A DNA stretch of 64,000 nucleotides from Acidobacteriota bacterium (GTDB lineage Bacteria > Acidobacteriota > Thermoanaerobaculia > Multivoradales > Multivoraceae). Both the position numbers and the translations under genes were made by a program. The notes beneath the pieces are model-generated. The model was given only the letters and a program-made list of their open reading frames with translations, was not told the origin of the DNA and searched no databases. The stretch is taken from the NCBI GenBank assembly GCA_003388555.1, contig QQVD01000022.1, positions 58,063-122,062 on the forward strand. The letters run 5' to 3'. Below are positions 1 through 8,108 of this stretch, in pieces; positions within the stretch are counted from its first letter, which is position 1, and the number at the start of each line of letters is the position of its first letter.

Positions 1-1015
1 GCTCGACCAGCTCACGCAGCCGATCGAGGGCGCGCAGGACCCCGGAGATGCCGACGCTGTCGCGATACTGGCGCCGGGCCGCCTGACGCACCTCCTTTGA
101 GGCGGTCCGCTGACTGTGCGGGAGCAGGTCGGGGATCTGCTCGGGGTCCATCTCGTCGGCAGCGTCGCCGACCGACTCCGGCTGGTGCTCCCGGCCCGCC
201 AGCAGCTCCGCGATCACCCGGTAGGTGCGCAGCCGCGACAGAGGTCCTCGCCGGGCAGTGGCGATCTCGGCCGCGCCGGCAGCGGTGGCCTCCACCTCTC
301 CCTGCGTCGCCTCGACGACCGGGCGTAGGAAGTGGGGAAAATCGGAGTCGTTGCCGATCCAGTGCAGCAGCACGAGGTCGGGGGAGAAGGCGCGGCACTC
401 TGCCTCGAACAGGGCGACCTCCATGTGCGTGTTGTAGCCGGGGGCGGCGCAGTTGATCACCTCGACCGCCGCGAGATCCGCACGCGCCGCGACCTCCTCC
501 GCCAGGGTCAGGCGTACCCGATCGAGGTAGCTCTCCCCCTGCGCCACCCCCCAGCCGAACATGTGCGAGTCACCGAGACCGACGAGACGCCAGACGCCGG
601 ACGGTTTGTCGATCTCCGGTTCGTCGTCCTGTCGGTGGCCCCACCGGTTGGTGCGCAACGGCTCCCCCCGGAAGCCGCCGTGGAGGTGTGGCTTCAGCTC
701 GTAGACCACGTCGCGGCTCGGGCTGGGCTCGACCAGGCCGTAGAGGCTGAAGGCGCCGCCGGCCTGCTGCTGCGCCTGCTCGAGGTCGGCAGCGGCCGAC
801 TCGGCGAGACGCTGCTCCAGTCGTTGCGCCGAGAGCCGATCGCCTCCGCCTGGCAGGCCGAGCCACCGCAGCCCGAGCTCGACGACGAGCAGCCCGATCG
901 CACATGCCACCAGCAGCGACGAGAGTCGCATCACCCGCCGGCGACCGCGCCGCGGGGCCCTCTCCCTCTCCCTCTCCCTCACCCTCTCCCTCACCCTCTC
1001 CACCGGTGCGCTCAC
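1..1015 (-). CDS. SGNH/GDSL-like hydrolase, membrane-anchored (partial, runs off left edge)
   Basis: 338 codons are visible and the 3' end lies outside the window. After an Arg-rich N-terminus there is one hydrophobic segment (SLLVACAIGLLVVELGL), so the protein is probably a signal-anchor type with an extracytoplasmic domain. The block-I motif VGLGDSHMFGWG carries the nucleophilic Ser of the SGNH/GDSL superfamily, and GYNTHME and HWIGNDSDFPHF resemble later blocks (GND). The family includes esterases and O-acetyl transferases; the substrate is unknown. The chosen GTG start at 1015 overlaps the osmC-like stop by 4 bases (GTGA), implying translational coupling. It places a Glu/Val-Arg hexanucleotide repeat at the N-terminus. 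A later ATG at 931, just before the membrane segment, is a plausible alternative start. Confidence 0.72.
   Translation of the reverse strand, partial: MSAPVERVRERVRERERERAPRRGRRRVMRLSSLLVACAIGLLVVELGLRWLGLPGGGDRLSAQRLEQRLAESAAADLEQAQQQAGGAFSLYGLVEPSPSRDVVYELKPHLHGGFRGEPLRTNRWGHRQDDEPEIDKPSGVWRLVGLGDSHMFGWGVAQGESYLDRVRLTLAEEVAARADLAAVEVINCAAPGYNTHMEVALFEAECRAFSPDLVLLHWIGNDSDFPHFLRPVVEATQGEVEATAAGAAEIATARRGPLSRLRTYRVIAELLAGREHQPESVGDAADEMDPEQIPDLLPHSQRTASKEVRQAARRQYRDSVGISGVLRALDRLRELVE
958..1003. repeat. Hexanucleotide tandem repeat (CTCCCT/CACCCT)n
   Basis: About seven copies of a 6-base unit, TCTCCC or TCACCC on the plus strand. It lies inside the 5' end of the SGNH-like gene if translation starts at 1015, where it encodes (E/V)R dipeptides in frame. 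Because the unit is a multiple of three, copy-number change would alter N-terminal length without a frameshift. Confidence 0.7.
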
Positions 1016-1410
1016 GCCTCGATCACAGCCTCGATCTCGAACGGCGTCTCCGGGCGCAACGTGTGCCACACCGAGCAGTACCTCTCCCGCGACAGCGCGA
1101 TGGCGCGATCGAGGCGACCGCGGTCGACGTCGCCTCGCACGACGAAGCGCAGCGAGAAGCGCACGAAGCGCCGCGGTGGGTCCTCGGCGCGGTCGCCGGT
1201 CAGCTCGATCGACAGACCCTCCAGAGGCTGCCTGCCCTTCTCCAGGATGCTGGCGACGTCGATCGCCATGCAGCCGGCGAGAGCTGCGAGCAACGCCTGC
1301 ATCGGCGACAGCGCACCGGCGGCCGGCCCGGCGCCGTCGAGCACCACCTCGACGCCGTCGGCACGGCCGCTGAACCGCTCACCCCCGTCCCACTGCAGCT
1401 CGACACGCAT
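1012..1410 (-). CDS. OsmC family protein
   Basis: 132 aa. OsmC/Ohr-fold proteins are small cytoplasmic dimers; many reduce organic hydroperoxides with a Cys pair. The sequence starts MRVELQWDGG and has the family's SPMQALLAALAGCMAID helix with the first conserved Cys, and a second Cys in RERYCSVWHTL. The order LAGC...YC-VWHTL fits the YhfA/OsmC-like branch rather than classical Ohr. The ATG at 1410 is preceded by GGAG at good spacing. It follows the PQQ-propeller gene by 43 bases and overlaps the next gene's GTG start, so the three probably form one transcript. Confidence 0.88.
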   Translation of the reverse strand: MRVELQWDGGERFSGRADGVEVVLDGAGPAAGALSPMQALLAALAGCMAIDVASILEKGRQPLEGLSIELTGDRAEDPPRRFVRFSLRFVVRGDVDRGRLDRAIALSRERYCSVWHTLRPETPFEIEAVIEA

Positions 1411-1453
1411 CGATCCGCTCCGTCGTGGTCCCTCGAACGGCCTGCGCAGGGGC

Positions 1454-2794
1454 TCAGCTGCCGGGCGCAGCGATCGCCCAGAGGGCCTCGCGGCCGCGCA
1501 GGTAGAGCACGTCTCCCACCACCACAGGGGAGGCGTCGAACTCGTCGGGGAGCTCGTTGACGGCGGCGATCTCGAACTCGTCGCCGGCCTTGAGCACCAC
1601 GGTCTTGCCGGCGCGATCCACCAGGTAGACGTGGCCGTTGGCGCCGAGCGGCGAGGCGTAGATGTTGCCCAGCTCCTCGATGCGCTCCGGCCCGTAGAGC
1701 TTCTCGCCCTTGCGTGCGTCGAAGACGGTGAGGATCGGGGTGAGCACCTTGAAGAAGTACAGCCGACCCTCGTAGAGCAGCGGCGAGCTGACGTAGGGGG
1801 TGTCGCGATCGTAGCTCCAGCGAATCTGCTCGCTGCCGGTGATGTCGCCCTGAGCGCCCTCGAGCCCGATCGCCAGCAGGCTGTTGCCGCGGAATCCACT
1901 CATCACGTAGACCACACCGTCCTCGTACACCGGGGAGGGAATGACGTTCTCGGTCATGCCGGTGGTCTTCCAGATCAGCTCGCCGGTCTCCAGGTCGTAG
2001 CTGCGCACGTTCGTCGTCGCGTTGGTGATCACCTGGACCCGACCGTCGTGCTCGACCAGCAGCGGGGTCGACCAGCTGGAGCGCTCCTCGCGCTGCTGAC
2101 GCCACTTCTCGGCGCCGGTCTTCTTGTCGAGCGCGACGATGAAGGAGTCGCCTTCGTGGTCCCACAGCATCACGGCGTAGTCGCCGTGCAGCGCCGGCGA
2201 GCTGCCCTCACCGAACTCGTTGCGGGTGTTCATCTTGCCGAAGTCCTGCTTCCACAGCACCTTGCCGTCGAGGTCCATGCCGTAGATCCCGTGCGAGCCG
2301 AAGTGGGCGATGAGCACACTGCCGTCGGTGGCCGGAGAGTTCGACGCCCAGGTCGAGGTCATGTGGCTGCCCTCGTGCGGCACCTCTTCGTTGACCACCG
2401 TGCGCCACACCTCCTCACCGCTGTTGCGGTCGTAGGCCAGCACCGTGAACTGGTGGATGTTCCCCGGCACCCGGCCCGAGCGGTCCTTCTCACCCGGCTT
2501 GCCGTCGGGGCCGGCTCCGGTGTCGATCGCGGTGGTGAGGAAGATCCGGTCGCCCCAGACCACCGGGGTCGAGATGCCGAGACCGGGGAGCTCGGTGCGG
2601 AACTTGATGTTCTCGCTCTCCGACCACTCGATCGGCGGCTTGCCGGCGGCGACTCCGTTGCCGGTGGGGCCGCGCCATTCGGGCCAGTCGGCCGCCAGGG
2701 TCGGCGCCGCGAGAGCGAGCAGCACGACGGAGATCCAGCTCGCCAGCCAGCGAGCTCCGTTGAAACGGTTGGAGGAAGTGCGGTTCAGGGTCAT
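1454..2794 (-). CDS. Secreted PQQ-binding-like beta-propeller protein
   Basis: 446 aa. The N-terminus has a signal peptide (SWISVVLLALAAPTLAADW). The mature part begins WPEWRGPTGNGVA, the usual opening of the PQQ-like/outer-membrane-assembly-type propellers, and then shows repeated blades such as VVWGDRIFLTTA, GSVLIAHFGSHGIYGMDLDGKVLWK, YAVMLWDHEGDSFIVALDKKTGAEKWR, VQVITNATTNVRSYDLETGELIWK and GHVYLVDRAGKTVVLKAGDEFE. The WK/WR blade ends are diagnostic. No dehydrogenase catalytic domain is visible, so an enzymatic role is unsupported; a periplasmic scaffold role is more likely. GAGGAG lies 8-9 bases before the ATG at 2794. Confidence 0.88.
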   Translation of the reverse strand: MTLNRTSSNRFNGARWLASWISVVLLALAAPTLAADWPEWRGPTGNGVAAGKPPIEWSESENIKFRTELPGLGISTPVVWGDRIFLTTAIDTGAGPDGKPGEKDRSGRVPGNIHQFTVLAYDRNSGEEVWRTVVNEEVPHEGSHMTSTWASNSPATDGSVLIAHFGSHGIYGMDLDGKVLWKQDFGKMNTRNEFGEGSSPALHGDYAVMLWDHEGDSFIVALDKKTGAEKWRQQREERSSWSTPLLVEHDGRVQVITNATTNVRSYDLETGELIWKTTGMTENVIPSPVYEDGVVYVMSGFRGNSLLAIGLEGAQGDITGSEQIRWSYDRDTPYVSSPLLYEGRLYFFKVLTPILTVFDARKGEKLYGPERIEELGNIYASPLGANGHVYLVDRAGKTVVLKAGDEFEIAAVNELPDEFDASPVVVGDVLYLRGREALWAIAAPGS

Positions 2795-2827
2795 CTCGAG
2801 AACTCCTCGGGAGTTTGTCTGGGAGCT

Positions 2828-3025
2828 ATGGGAGTGCGCGCCGTCCTCGTCCACGGGCCCAGGGCCAGTGACGAAACGACGGCGGTCGGAGGCAGGGCGC
2901 GGCAGCAGCAGGACGAGACGCTTCGCAACAACATCGTGTCCGGTTGCATCGTATACGTCGTTGGAGAACACAGCGGCGACCCGAAGATCTGTCGGAGGTC
3001 TTTCATCGACGCGATGCTCCACTGA
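2828..3025 (+). CDS. Doubtful small ORF ending at a terminator hairpin
   Basis: A 65-aa reading frame (starting MGVRAVLVHG, ending SFIDAMLH) runs plus-strand between two minus-strand genes. Its TGA sits on the first bases of a strong plus-strand hairpin with a T run, and GGGAG lies just before the ATG. No similarity to a known family is recognised and composition is ordinary. It could equally be non-coding RNA sequence or chance. I list it only because the terminator needs an upstream transcript. Confidence 0.2.
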   Translation: MGVRAVLVHGPRASDETTAVGGRARQQQDETLRNNIVSGCIVYVVGEHSGDPKICRRSFIDAMLH

Positions 3026-3060
3026 GACCCGGGCGACTGCGCGTCCGGGTCTCGCCTTTT
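3024..3060 (+). terminator. Rho-independent terminator, plus strand
   Basis: A 9-bp perfect stem (GAGACCCGG at 3024-3032 with CCGGGTCTC at 3045-3053) is followed by GCC and TTTT at 3057-3060. On the minus strand there is no T tract after the stem, so it should act on plus-strand transcripts. The flanking genes are both minus-strand, making it an orphan terminator. Confidence 0.7.
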
Positions 3061-3092
3061 GTGGGAGCGTTGAGCCCGTCACCGATACCCCG

Positions 3093-3974
3093 TCAGGGGC
3101 GGGAGCCTCGAGGCGAGACGTGCGCCGCGGCGAGGATCTCGAGCGTCTCACGGTGCTGGACCACGACGGCGACGTCGAGATCGTCGCCCCACGCCGGATC
3201 CACGGCGACCGAGGTCGAGACCGGCTCGCCGACTCCCGGCCAGGGCAGCCGTGTCAGGCTGCGGACCACGCGGTGGTTGCGCAGCGTGCGGCCGCCGTTC
3301 TCACCGCGCCGCACCGGTGTCACCAGCTCCCGCTCGACCACCAGCACGAGGAGGTCGGCGACATCCGCTCCAGCGGCCGCTGGGCGCTCGGCGTCGCCCG
3401 CCGCCGTGCCTTCGACGGTGACGTCGACGCGTGAGGGACCCGCGACCTCGGCAGTGAGCGCCAGTTCGAGTGGGCGAGGATCACGGCGCTGCCGCTCCAG
3501 CAGGCGGCTCGCCTCGGCGCGGTCCGAGCCGACGAAGCCGTGGCGGCCGTCGATCACCATCTGCGGTGTGTAGACCGAGTCGCTCGCCTGGCGCCGGGCG
3601 TATTCCTCCTGGCGCTGCGACCACTGCGGGGCGGAGAACGGATCGGTCCAGCCGAGCCGGTTCCAGTAGTCGACGTGGAAGGAGAGCGCCAGCACGTCGC
3701 CCTCCTCGGCGAGCTCGCCGAGCAGCCGGTCGGCCGGCGGGCAGCTCGAGCACCCCTGCGAGGTGAAGAGCTCGACGACGATCAAAGGTGGCGCCCCGTC
3801 GGCCGCCACCGGACCAGCCGAGGTCCAGGTCCAGAGTGCACAGAGCGCGAGGAGGCCCGGACCGGGGCGGCTACGACGTCGTGAGTCGGCTGCGCGTCGC
3901 TGCGAGGCGGCACTCTCGCGCCGTCGCGTCGCGCCCGTGGCTCCGGCGTTTCCTTCGGCGGTTTCTTCGTCCAT
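3093..3974 (-). CDS. DUF1223 family thioredoxin-fold secreted protein
   Basis: 293 aa. After a long basic N-region and a hydrophobic segment (GLLALCALWTWTSAGPVAA) the protein reads VVELFTSQGCSSCPPADRLL, the signature CxxC of DUF1223, followed by SFHVDYWNRLGWTDPF and YTPQMVIDGRHGFVG, all conserved in this family. The fold is thioredoxin-like and the protein is predicted to be periplasmic; the biochemical role is not established. The ATG at 3974 has AGAGGAA upstream. It is downstream of the methyltransferase gene on the same strand with about 120 bases between. Confidence 0.88.
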   Translation of the reverse strand: MDEETAEGNAGATGATRRRESAASQRRAADSRRRSRPGPGLLALCALWTWTSAGPVAADGAPPLIVVELFTSQGCSSCPPADRLLGELAEEGDVLALSFHVDYWNRLGWTDPFSAPQWSQRQEEYARRQASDSVYTPQMVIDGRHGFVGSDRAEASRLLERQRRDPRPLELALTAEVAGPSRVDVTVEGTAAGDAERPAAAGADVADLLVLVVERELVTPVRRGENGGRTLRNHRVVRSLTRLPWPGVGEPVSTSVAVDPAWGDDLDVAVVVQHRETLEILAAAHVSPRGSRP

Positions 3975-4095
3975 CACAACAGTTCCTCTACGGCGCCGCG
4001 CAGCATCCGGATCGCCTCGCTCAGGAACGTCCGGCTCCTGCACCGCCGAGCAGACGCTGGCAGGGCTACCGCTCAGACCACCGGCCCGAGCCCGC

Positions 4096-4932
4096 TCAAC
4101 CCGCCTGGGCGGAGGCCACCCACCAGGCCGCATCGAGTCGCATCTCGCGGCCATCGTGCAACTCGGCCAACCGGGCCGCGACCCGCTGCAGCGCGATACC
4201 CGAGGCGGTCTCGTCGAGCTGGCCGAGCGCTCGCGAGAGAGGTCCGATGCGACGGGTGAAGCCGAGTATCTCCTCCGCTGAACCGGCGAGCACGAGCGGC
4301 CGCGCCACGGCCTCGACGACGACGTCGACGAAGCCGGCGTCGCGCAGGACCTGTTCGAGGCGGTCCCGGTCCGCGAAGCGAAACGGGCCCGGCACGTCGG
4401 CGTGCGGGTCGACCGGTCGCTCGAGCCGATCGGCGAGGTCGCCCAGCGCCGCCATCGGCCAGGTGATCCATGGATTGAGCTCGACGCTCTGCCAGCAGGC
4501 CACCGCCAGGCGTCCGGCCCGCTCGTCGAGGGCCCGCCGCAGGTTGGCGAACGCGCGGCGGCTGTCGCGGAAGAACATGACCCCGAAGCGCGACAGCACG
4601 AGGTCGGAGGGCGGTAACGGGTCTTCCTCGGCGTCGGCGAGCAGGAACTCGACGTTCGGCCTGCCGACGGACCGCGAACGCGCCTGCTCTACGAGCGACG
4701 AGGCGACGTCGACGCCGACGACCAGGCCCGCCTCACCGACCCTGCCGGCGACCTCGAGGCTCAGCGCGCCGGATCCGCACCCGATGTCGAGCACGAGCTC
4801 CCCCGACGCCGGCACCGCCCGCTCGACCAGAGTCGAGCTGACCGGCTCGAGCACCCGATCGATCATCCGCTGGGCTTCGGCCCAGCGTGGGCCGGCCTCT
4901 TCGTCCCAGTAGGCGCGCGGCTCGGTCTCCAT
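4096..4932 (-). CDS. Class I SAM-dependent methyltransferase
   Basis: 278 aa. Motif I is LVLDIGCGSGALSLEVA, the acidic end of beta-2 is VVGVDVASSLVEQA, and motif II/III follow as LLADAEEDPLPPSDLVLSRFGVMFF. This is the Methyltransf_11/25 arrangement seen in ubiquinone/menaquinone-type and many orphan small-molecule methyltransferases. The C-terminal 110 aa form a cap of the same subgroup (PFRFADRDRLEQVLRDAGF). The substrate cannot be told. The ATG at 4932 is chosen; an in-frame GTG four codons upstream (4944) is possible because neither has a strong ribosome binding site. Confidence 0.85.
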   Translation of the reverse strand: METEPRAYWDEEAGPRWAEAQRMIDRVLEPVSSTLVERAVPASGELVLDIGCGSGALSLEVAGRVGEAGLVVGVDVASSLVEQARSRSVGRPNVEFLLADAEEDPLPPSDLVLSRFGVMFFRDSRRAFANLRRALDERAGRLAVACWQSVELNPWITWPMAALGDLADRLERPVDPHADVPGPFRFADRDRLEQVLRDAGFVDVVVEAVARPLVLAGSAEEILGFTRRIGPLSRALGQLDETASGIALQRVAARLAELHDGREMRLDAAWWVASAQAG

Positions 4933-5073
4933 GCTCTGCTTCACGCAGCGCACCGTAGCACCGGGCGGCGGAACCGGATCCAGCCTGTTTCCGCTGCAGC
5001 CGTCTGCGGGGCCCGGTTCGACGGGTGGCACCACCAGCTGGCACCACCGGCTGACACCAGAGCGGTTCGCGCC

Positions 5074-6174
5074 TCAGCCGAGCAGGCTGAGCTGCTCGCC
5101 AGGCCGCCGGAACGCCGCGGTCGAGAGCTCGAAGCGCCCTCGCTGGCCAGTCGCCAGGCCGGCGCGCCGGCACGACACCTCGAACAGCTGCCGGGTCTGC
5201 TCGGCGAAGGCGCCGACTCCGCGCATGCGCTCGCCGAAGCGGGAGCTGTTGCGGCGGCCGCCGTCGCGCTCGCCGCCGCGCAGCTCCTCGATCCGGTGCA
5301 GCACCCGCTGCCGGCGATCCGGGTAATGCTCCTCGAGCCACTGCTCGAACAGCGGCGCGACGCCGAGAGGCAGACGCAGCATCACGTAGCCGGCCGAGCG
5401 CGCCCCGGCGTCCGCGGCAGCGGCGACCACCGCCGGGATCTCGTGGTCGTTGATGGCGGGCACGATCGGCGCCACCAGCACGCCGCACGGCACTCCCGCG
5501 CCGTGCAGCGCCTCGAGCGCCTGCAGCCTGAGCCGTGGGCTCGACGTGCGCGGCTCCATCCGCCGCACCAGCTCGACGTCGAGCGAGTTGATCGACAGGT
5601 GCACCGAGACGGCGTCGTGCTCCGCCAGCTCGGCGAGCAGGTCGAGATCGCGCGTCACCAGGTGGTTCTTGGTGACGATCTGCACCGGGTGCCGGTGCTC
5701 GGCGAGCACCTCGAGCACCTGGCGGGTGATCCGCAGGCGGCGCTCGAGCGGCTGGTAGGGATCGGTCACCCCCGACATCGCGACCACCCGCGGCTCGTAG
5801 CCGGGCCGCGACAGCTCCCGTCGCAGCAGCGACGCCGCGTCGTGCTTGACCAGGATACGAGTCTCGAAGTCGAGGCCCGCCGAGTAGCCCAGGTACTCGT
5901 GGGTGGGCCGGGCGTAGCAGTAGGCACAGCCGTGCTCGCACCCCCGGTAGGGGTTGATCGAGCGGTCGAAGGGCACGTCGGGGCTCACGTTGCGCGACAG
6001 GATGGTGCGCGAGTGATCGGCGATCAGCTCGGTCGGCACCCGATCCGGATTCGGCTCTTCCGCCTCGACCTCGAGGGTCTCGAATCGGCTGCGGGGATTC
6101 GCCGAGCTGCCGCGACCACGCACCTTGGGATGCGACCCTCTCGCCGCTCCGCCCGACATGGCTCGTCCCGACAT
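5074..6174 (-). CDS. PA0069 / Rv2578c family radical SAM protein
   Basis: 366 aa. The [4Fe-4S] motif is a Cx3Cx2C in INPYRGCEHGCAYCYARPTHE. The sequence continues with FETRILVK, VAMSGVTDPYQPLE, QIVTKNHLVTRD and VSVHLSINSLD, which are characteristic of the SplB-like PA0069 family; the function is unknown. Length matches the family. The ATG at 6174 (alternative 6159) is close to the breakpoint with the accessory region: only 15 bases separate it from the open frame of the Rhs remnant, and a GCAAAAAAGACG tract sits where a promoter would be expected. Its native upstream sequence may have been replaced. Confidence 0.92.
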   Translation of the reverse strand: MSGRAMSGGAARGSHPKVRGRGSSANPRSRFETLEVEAEEPNPDRVPTELIADHSRTILSRNVSPDVPFDRSINPYRGCEHGCAYCYARPTHEYLGYSAGLDFETRILVKHDAASLLRRELSRPGYEPRVVAMSGVTDPYQPLERRLRITRQVLEVLAEHRHPVQIVTKNHLVTRDLDLLAELAEHDAVSVHLSINSLDVELVRRMEPRTSSPRLRLQALEALHGAGVPCGVLVAPIVPAINDHEIPAVVAAAADAGARSAGYVMLRLPLGVAPLFEQWLEEHYPDRRQRVLHRIEELRGGERDGGRRNSSRFGERMRGVGAFAEQTRQLFEVSCRRAGLATGQRGRFELSTAAFRRPGEQLSLLG

Positions 6175-6189
6175 CACGGCCCATCCTGA

Positions 6190-6815
6190 CAGATTTGCGT
6201 CTTTTTTGCGCCTTGCGCGACGGCGCGCCCAACCGCAGGCACCGTCGACTGCGGCGGGCGCCTCGACAGCGTGTGGGCTCCCGACAACCCTTCGCAGGGC
6301 CAGACCACGACGCCGTCGTCGATCTACGCTTACGACGAGCTCGATCGGCTGGAGACGGTGATGAATCCCTGGGGCGGCGCCGGCGGCCCGAGCCTGATCA
6401 CCACCAGCTACGGCTACGACGTGCAGGACCACCTGACCTCGGTGACCGACGCCGAGGGCAACGTGACCACCTACGTCTACAGCGACCGCGACCTGCTGAC
6501 CAGCGAGACGTCGCCGGTGGCCGGCACCACCACCCACGCCTACGACGACCACGGAGACCTGCGGCGCACCGTCGACGCGCGTGCGGTGCAGACCGATCGC
6601 ACCACCGATGCCGCGGGCCGCGTCACCAGCGTCAGCTATCCGACCTCGAGCCTCGACGTCACCTACGCCTACGACCAAGGGCTCAACGGCCTCGGCCGCC
6701 TGTCGAGCATCACCCGCAACGGCGCCTCGCTCGTCTACGGCTACGACGACCTCGGCCGCATGGTCCAGGACGGCGATCTCGGCTACGACTACGATGCAAA
6801 TGGCAACCGCACCGA
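6190..6815 (+). pseudogene. Rhs/YD-repeat protein fragment
   Basis: About 200 codons of tandem YD repeats: YAYDELDRLETVMNP, YGYDVQDHLTSVTDAEGN, YVYSDRDLLTSETS, HAYDDHGDL, YGYDDLGRMVQDGD and YDYDANGNRTE. These wrap into the beta-barrel shell of Rhs/Tc toxins and polymorphic toxins. The frame has no credible start (a GTG exists at 6271) and is open from a TGA at 6187. The 3' end runs straight into the left end of an ISL3-type element at 6816 and terminates inside it, so both the secretion N-terminus and any C-terminal toxin are lost. Confidence 0.85.
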
Positions 6816-8108
6816 GGCTCTTCAGGAATTGGAGTGGAAAAGGGCATCTGGGTAGAGATCTAGCCCTCCGAGATGGAAGTAGATCGCCTGGCGAAAGCGC
6901 TCACGGTTTCGAAAGCCCCTTGCTGATCGCTTGATCCACTGGATGACGGTGTTGATTCCCTCGAGCCGTGCGTTGGTCACTCGCTGTACGACTGCGGTGA
7001 GCACGCCATCGAGGTGTCGCCGGATCATCCTCGCCACTCTCTTGATGGGTTTCAGCCGTGAGCGGATGGCTCCTTGGCACCAGGCGCGGAGGTAGTTCTC
7101 GGCGTCGTCTCTGTCCTCGCAGTCCCACACTCCCATGAAGATCTCTCGGCTCTCCCAGGCGCGGGCCGTCTTCTTGGCGATCTGCTTCAGGCCAGCCATT
7201 CGCTCGAACTGGCTCTCGGTCAGCGAAGAGGGGTTGCGCCGCCAGAGGTACATGGTGCCCTTGAGCGACTCGTCGTCGCGACCCATCAGCTCCCTGTGCT
7301 CTTCGCGACGGACCTCGTCGATCGCCTTGCCGAAGTGCATCGCGATGTGGAACTTGTCGAAGGCCACGATCTCCGCTGCACCTTTGAGGGCCTTGTACGT
7401 GGAGACGACGAACGGAGGCCACATGTCCATCGCCACCGTCTCGATCGCGGCGAGCGCAGTGGAATCAAGGCTCTGGTAGTACTCGTCCAGGCCCGCCATG
7501 CCCCGGCCATCGGCTACGTGGTGCACAACACCCGCATCCAGATCAGCGACCACGGTCACGTACTCGTGGCGCTTCTGGAACGAGGTCTCGTCCACCCCCA
7601 ATCGCTTGGCGGGCTCGAGCGAGCGGCGGGTCAGGCCGCGCTTGACTGCGCGCTCCATCACCCCAGCTACCTGGTCCCAGCTCAGGCCCAAGCGACGAGC
7701 AACGGCCAAAATCGTCGCTTCTCGAAGCCAGTCGATGATCATGGCCTCCATCAAGGCCGTGAAGCCGCTGTTCGGCACCGACCACGGAGCCTCGATCGTC
7801 AGCACGCCGTGCTCCGCGCATTTCACCCGGGGCACGTCCGCAGTCAGAATCGTCTTGTACTGACAGGTCGGCAGGTGGCGCCAACGACGCCTACGCGCAT
7901 CATGGCGCTTCGCTGGACCACCGCACTTCGGACAACGGAGAGATTCCGGCGACGCGTGCACCACGTCGACCTCCACCTCGCCAGCCTCAAGTCGCAAATC
8001 GACGCTGGTCACCTCCCAAGGCGACCTCACGCCGAGAATCTGGGCATACAGCTCTGTGTCTCGCATCCAGACAGACTATGAGATCTCCACCACGATTCCC
8101 GAAGAGCC
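6816..8108. mobile_element. ISL3-family insertion sequence, intact
   Basis: The 1293-bp element is bounded by imperfect inverted repeats. The left end begins GGCTCTTCAGGAATTG at 6816; the right end read inward from 8108 begins GGCTCTTCGGGAATCG, matching at 14 of the first 16 bases. The GGCTCTTC start is typical of ISL3 ends. The single transposase gene fills it. ISL3 elements normally make 8-bp target duplications, but the flanks differ (CGCACCGA left, CTTCGAGA right), and the interrupted genes on the two sides are unrelated. Confidence 0.85.
6822..8066 (-). CDS. tnp: ISL3 family transposase
   Basis: 414 aa, full length for the family. The N-terminal zinc finger has CPKCG and a later CAEHG. 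A helix-turn-helix (ATILAVARRLGLSWDQVAGVM) follows. The DDE catalytic core is visible: D in RLGVDETSFQKRH, D in VAMDMWPPFV with FDKFHIAMHFGKAIDEVRR after it, and E in NARLEGINTVIQWIKR. The stop codon is within the left inverted repeat. Nothing suggests inactivation, so the element may be mobile or may serve as a recombination site with other copies. Confidence 0.94.
   Translation of the reverse strand: MRDTELYAQILGVRSPWEVTSVDLRLEAGEVEVDVVHASPESLRCPKCGGPAKRHDARRRRWRHLPTCQYKTILTADVPRVKCAEHGVLTIEAPWSVPNSGFTALMEAMIIDWLREATILAVARRLGLSWDQVAGVMERAVKRGLTRRSLEPAKRLGVDETSFQKRHEYVTVVADLDAGVVHHVADGRGMAGLDEYYQSLDSTALAAIETVAMDMWPPFVVSTYKALKGAAEIVAFDKFHIAMHFGKAIDEVRREEHRELMGRDDESLKGTMYLWRRNPSSLTESQFERMAGLKQIAKKTARAWESREIFMGVWDCEDRDDAENYLRAWCQGAIRSRLKPIKRVARMIRRHLDGVLTAVVQRVTNARLEGINTVIQWIKRSARGFRNRERFRQAIYFHLGGLDLYPDALFHSNS

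Noticed and set aside
332..3025. 897-codon plus-strand open frame
   Set aside because: It lies opposite the SGNH-like, OsmC and PQQ-propeller genes, which have clear motifs and ribosome sites. Its translation is low-complexity and matches no family. Only its last 65 codons, in the intergenic gap, were kept as a doubtful candidate.
3015..3056. tRNA-like fold around the terminator at 3 kb
   Set aside because: No T-loop GTTCGA-type sequence, acceptor stem or anticodon arm can be drawn. A simple terminator hairpin explains it.
6175..6678. 168-codon N-terminal extension of the radical SAM frame
   Set aside because: It overlaps the Rhs remnant on the other strand and has no family similarity. The ATG at 6174 gives the family's normal length.
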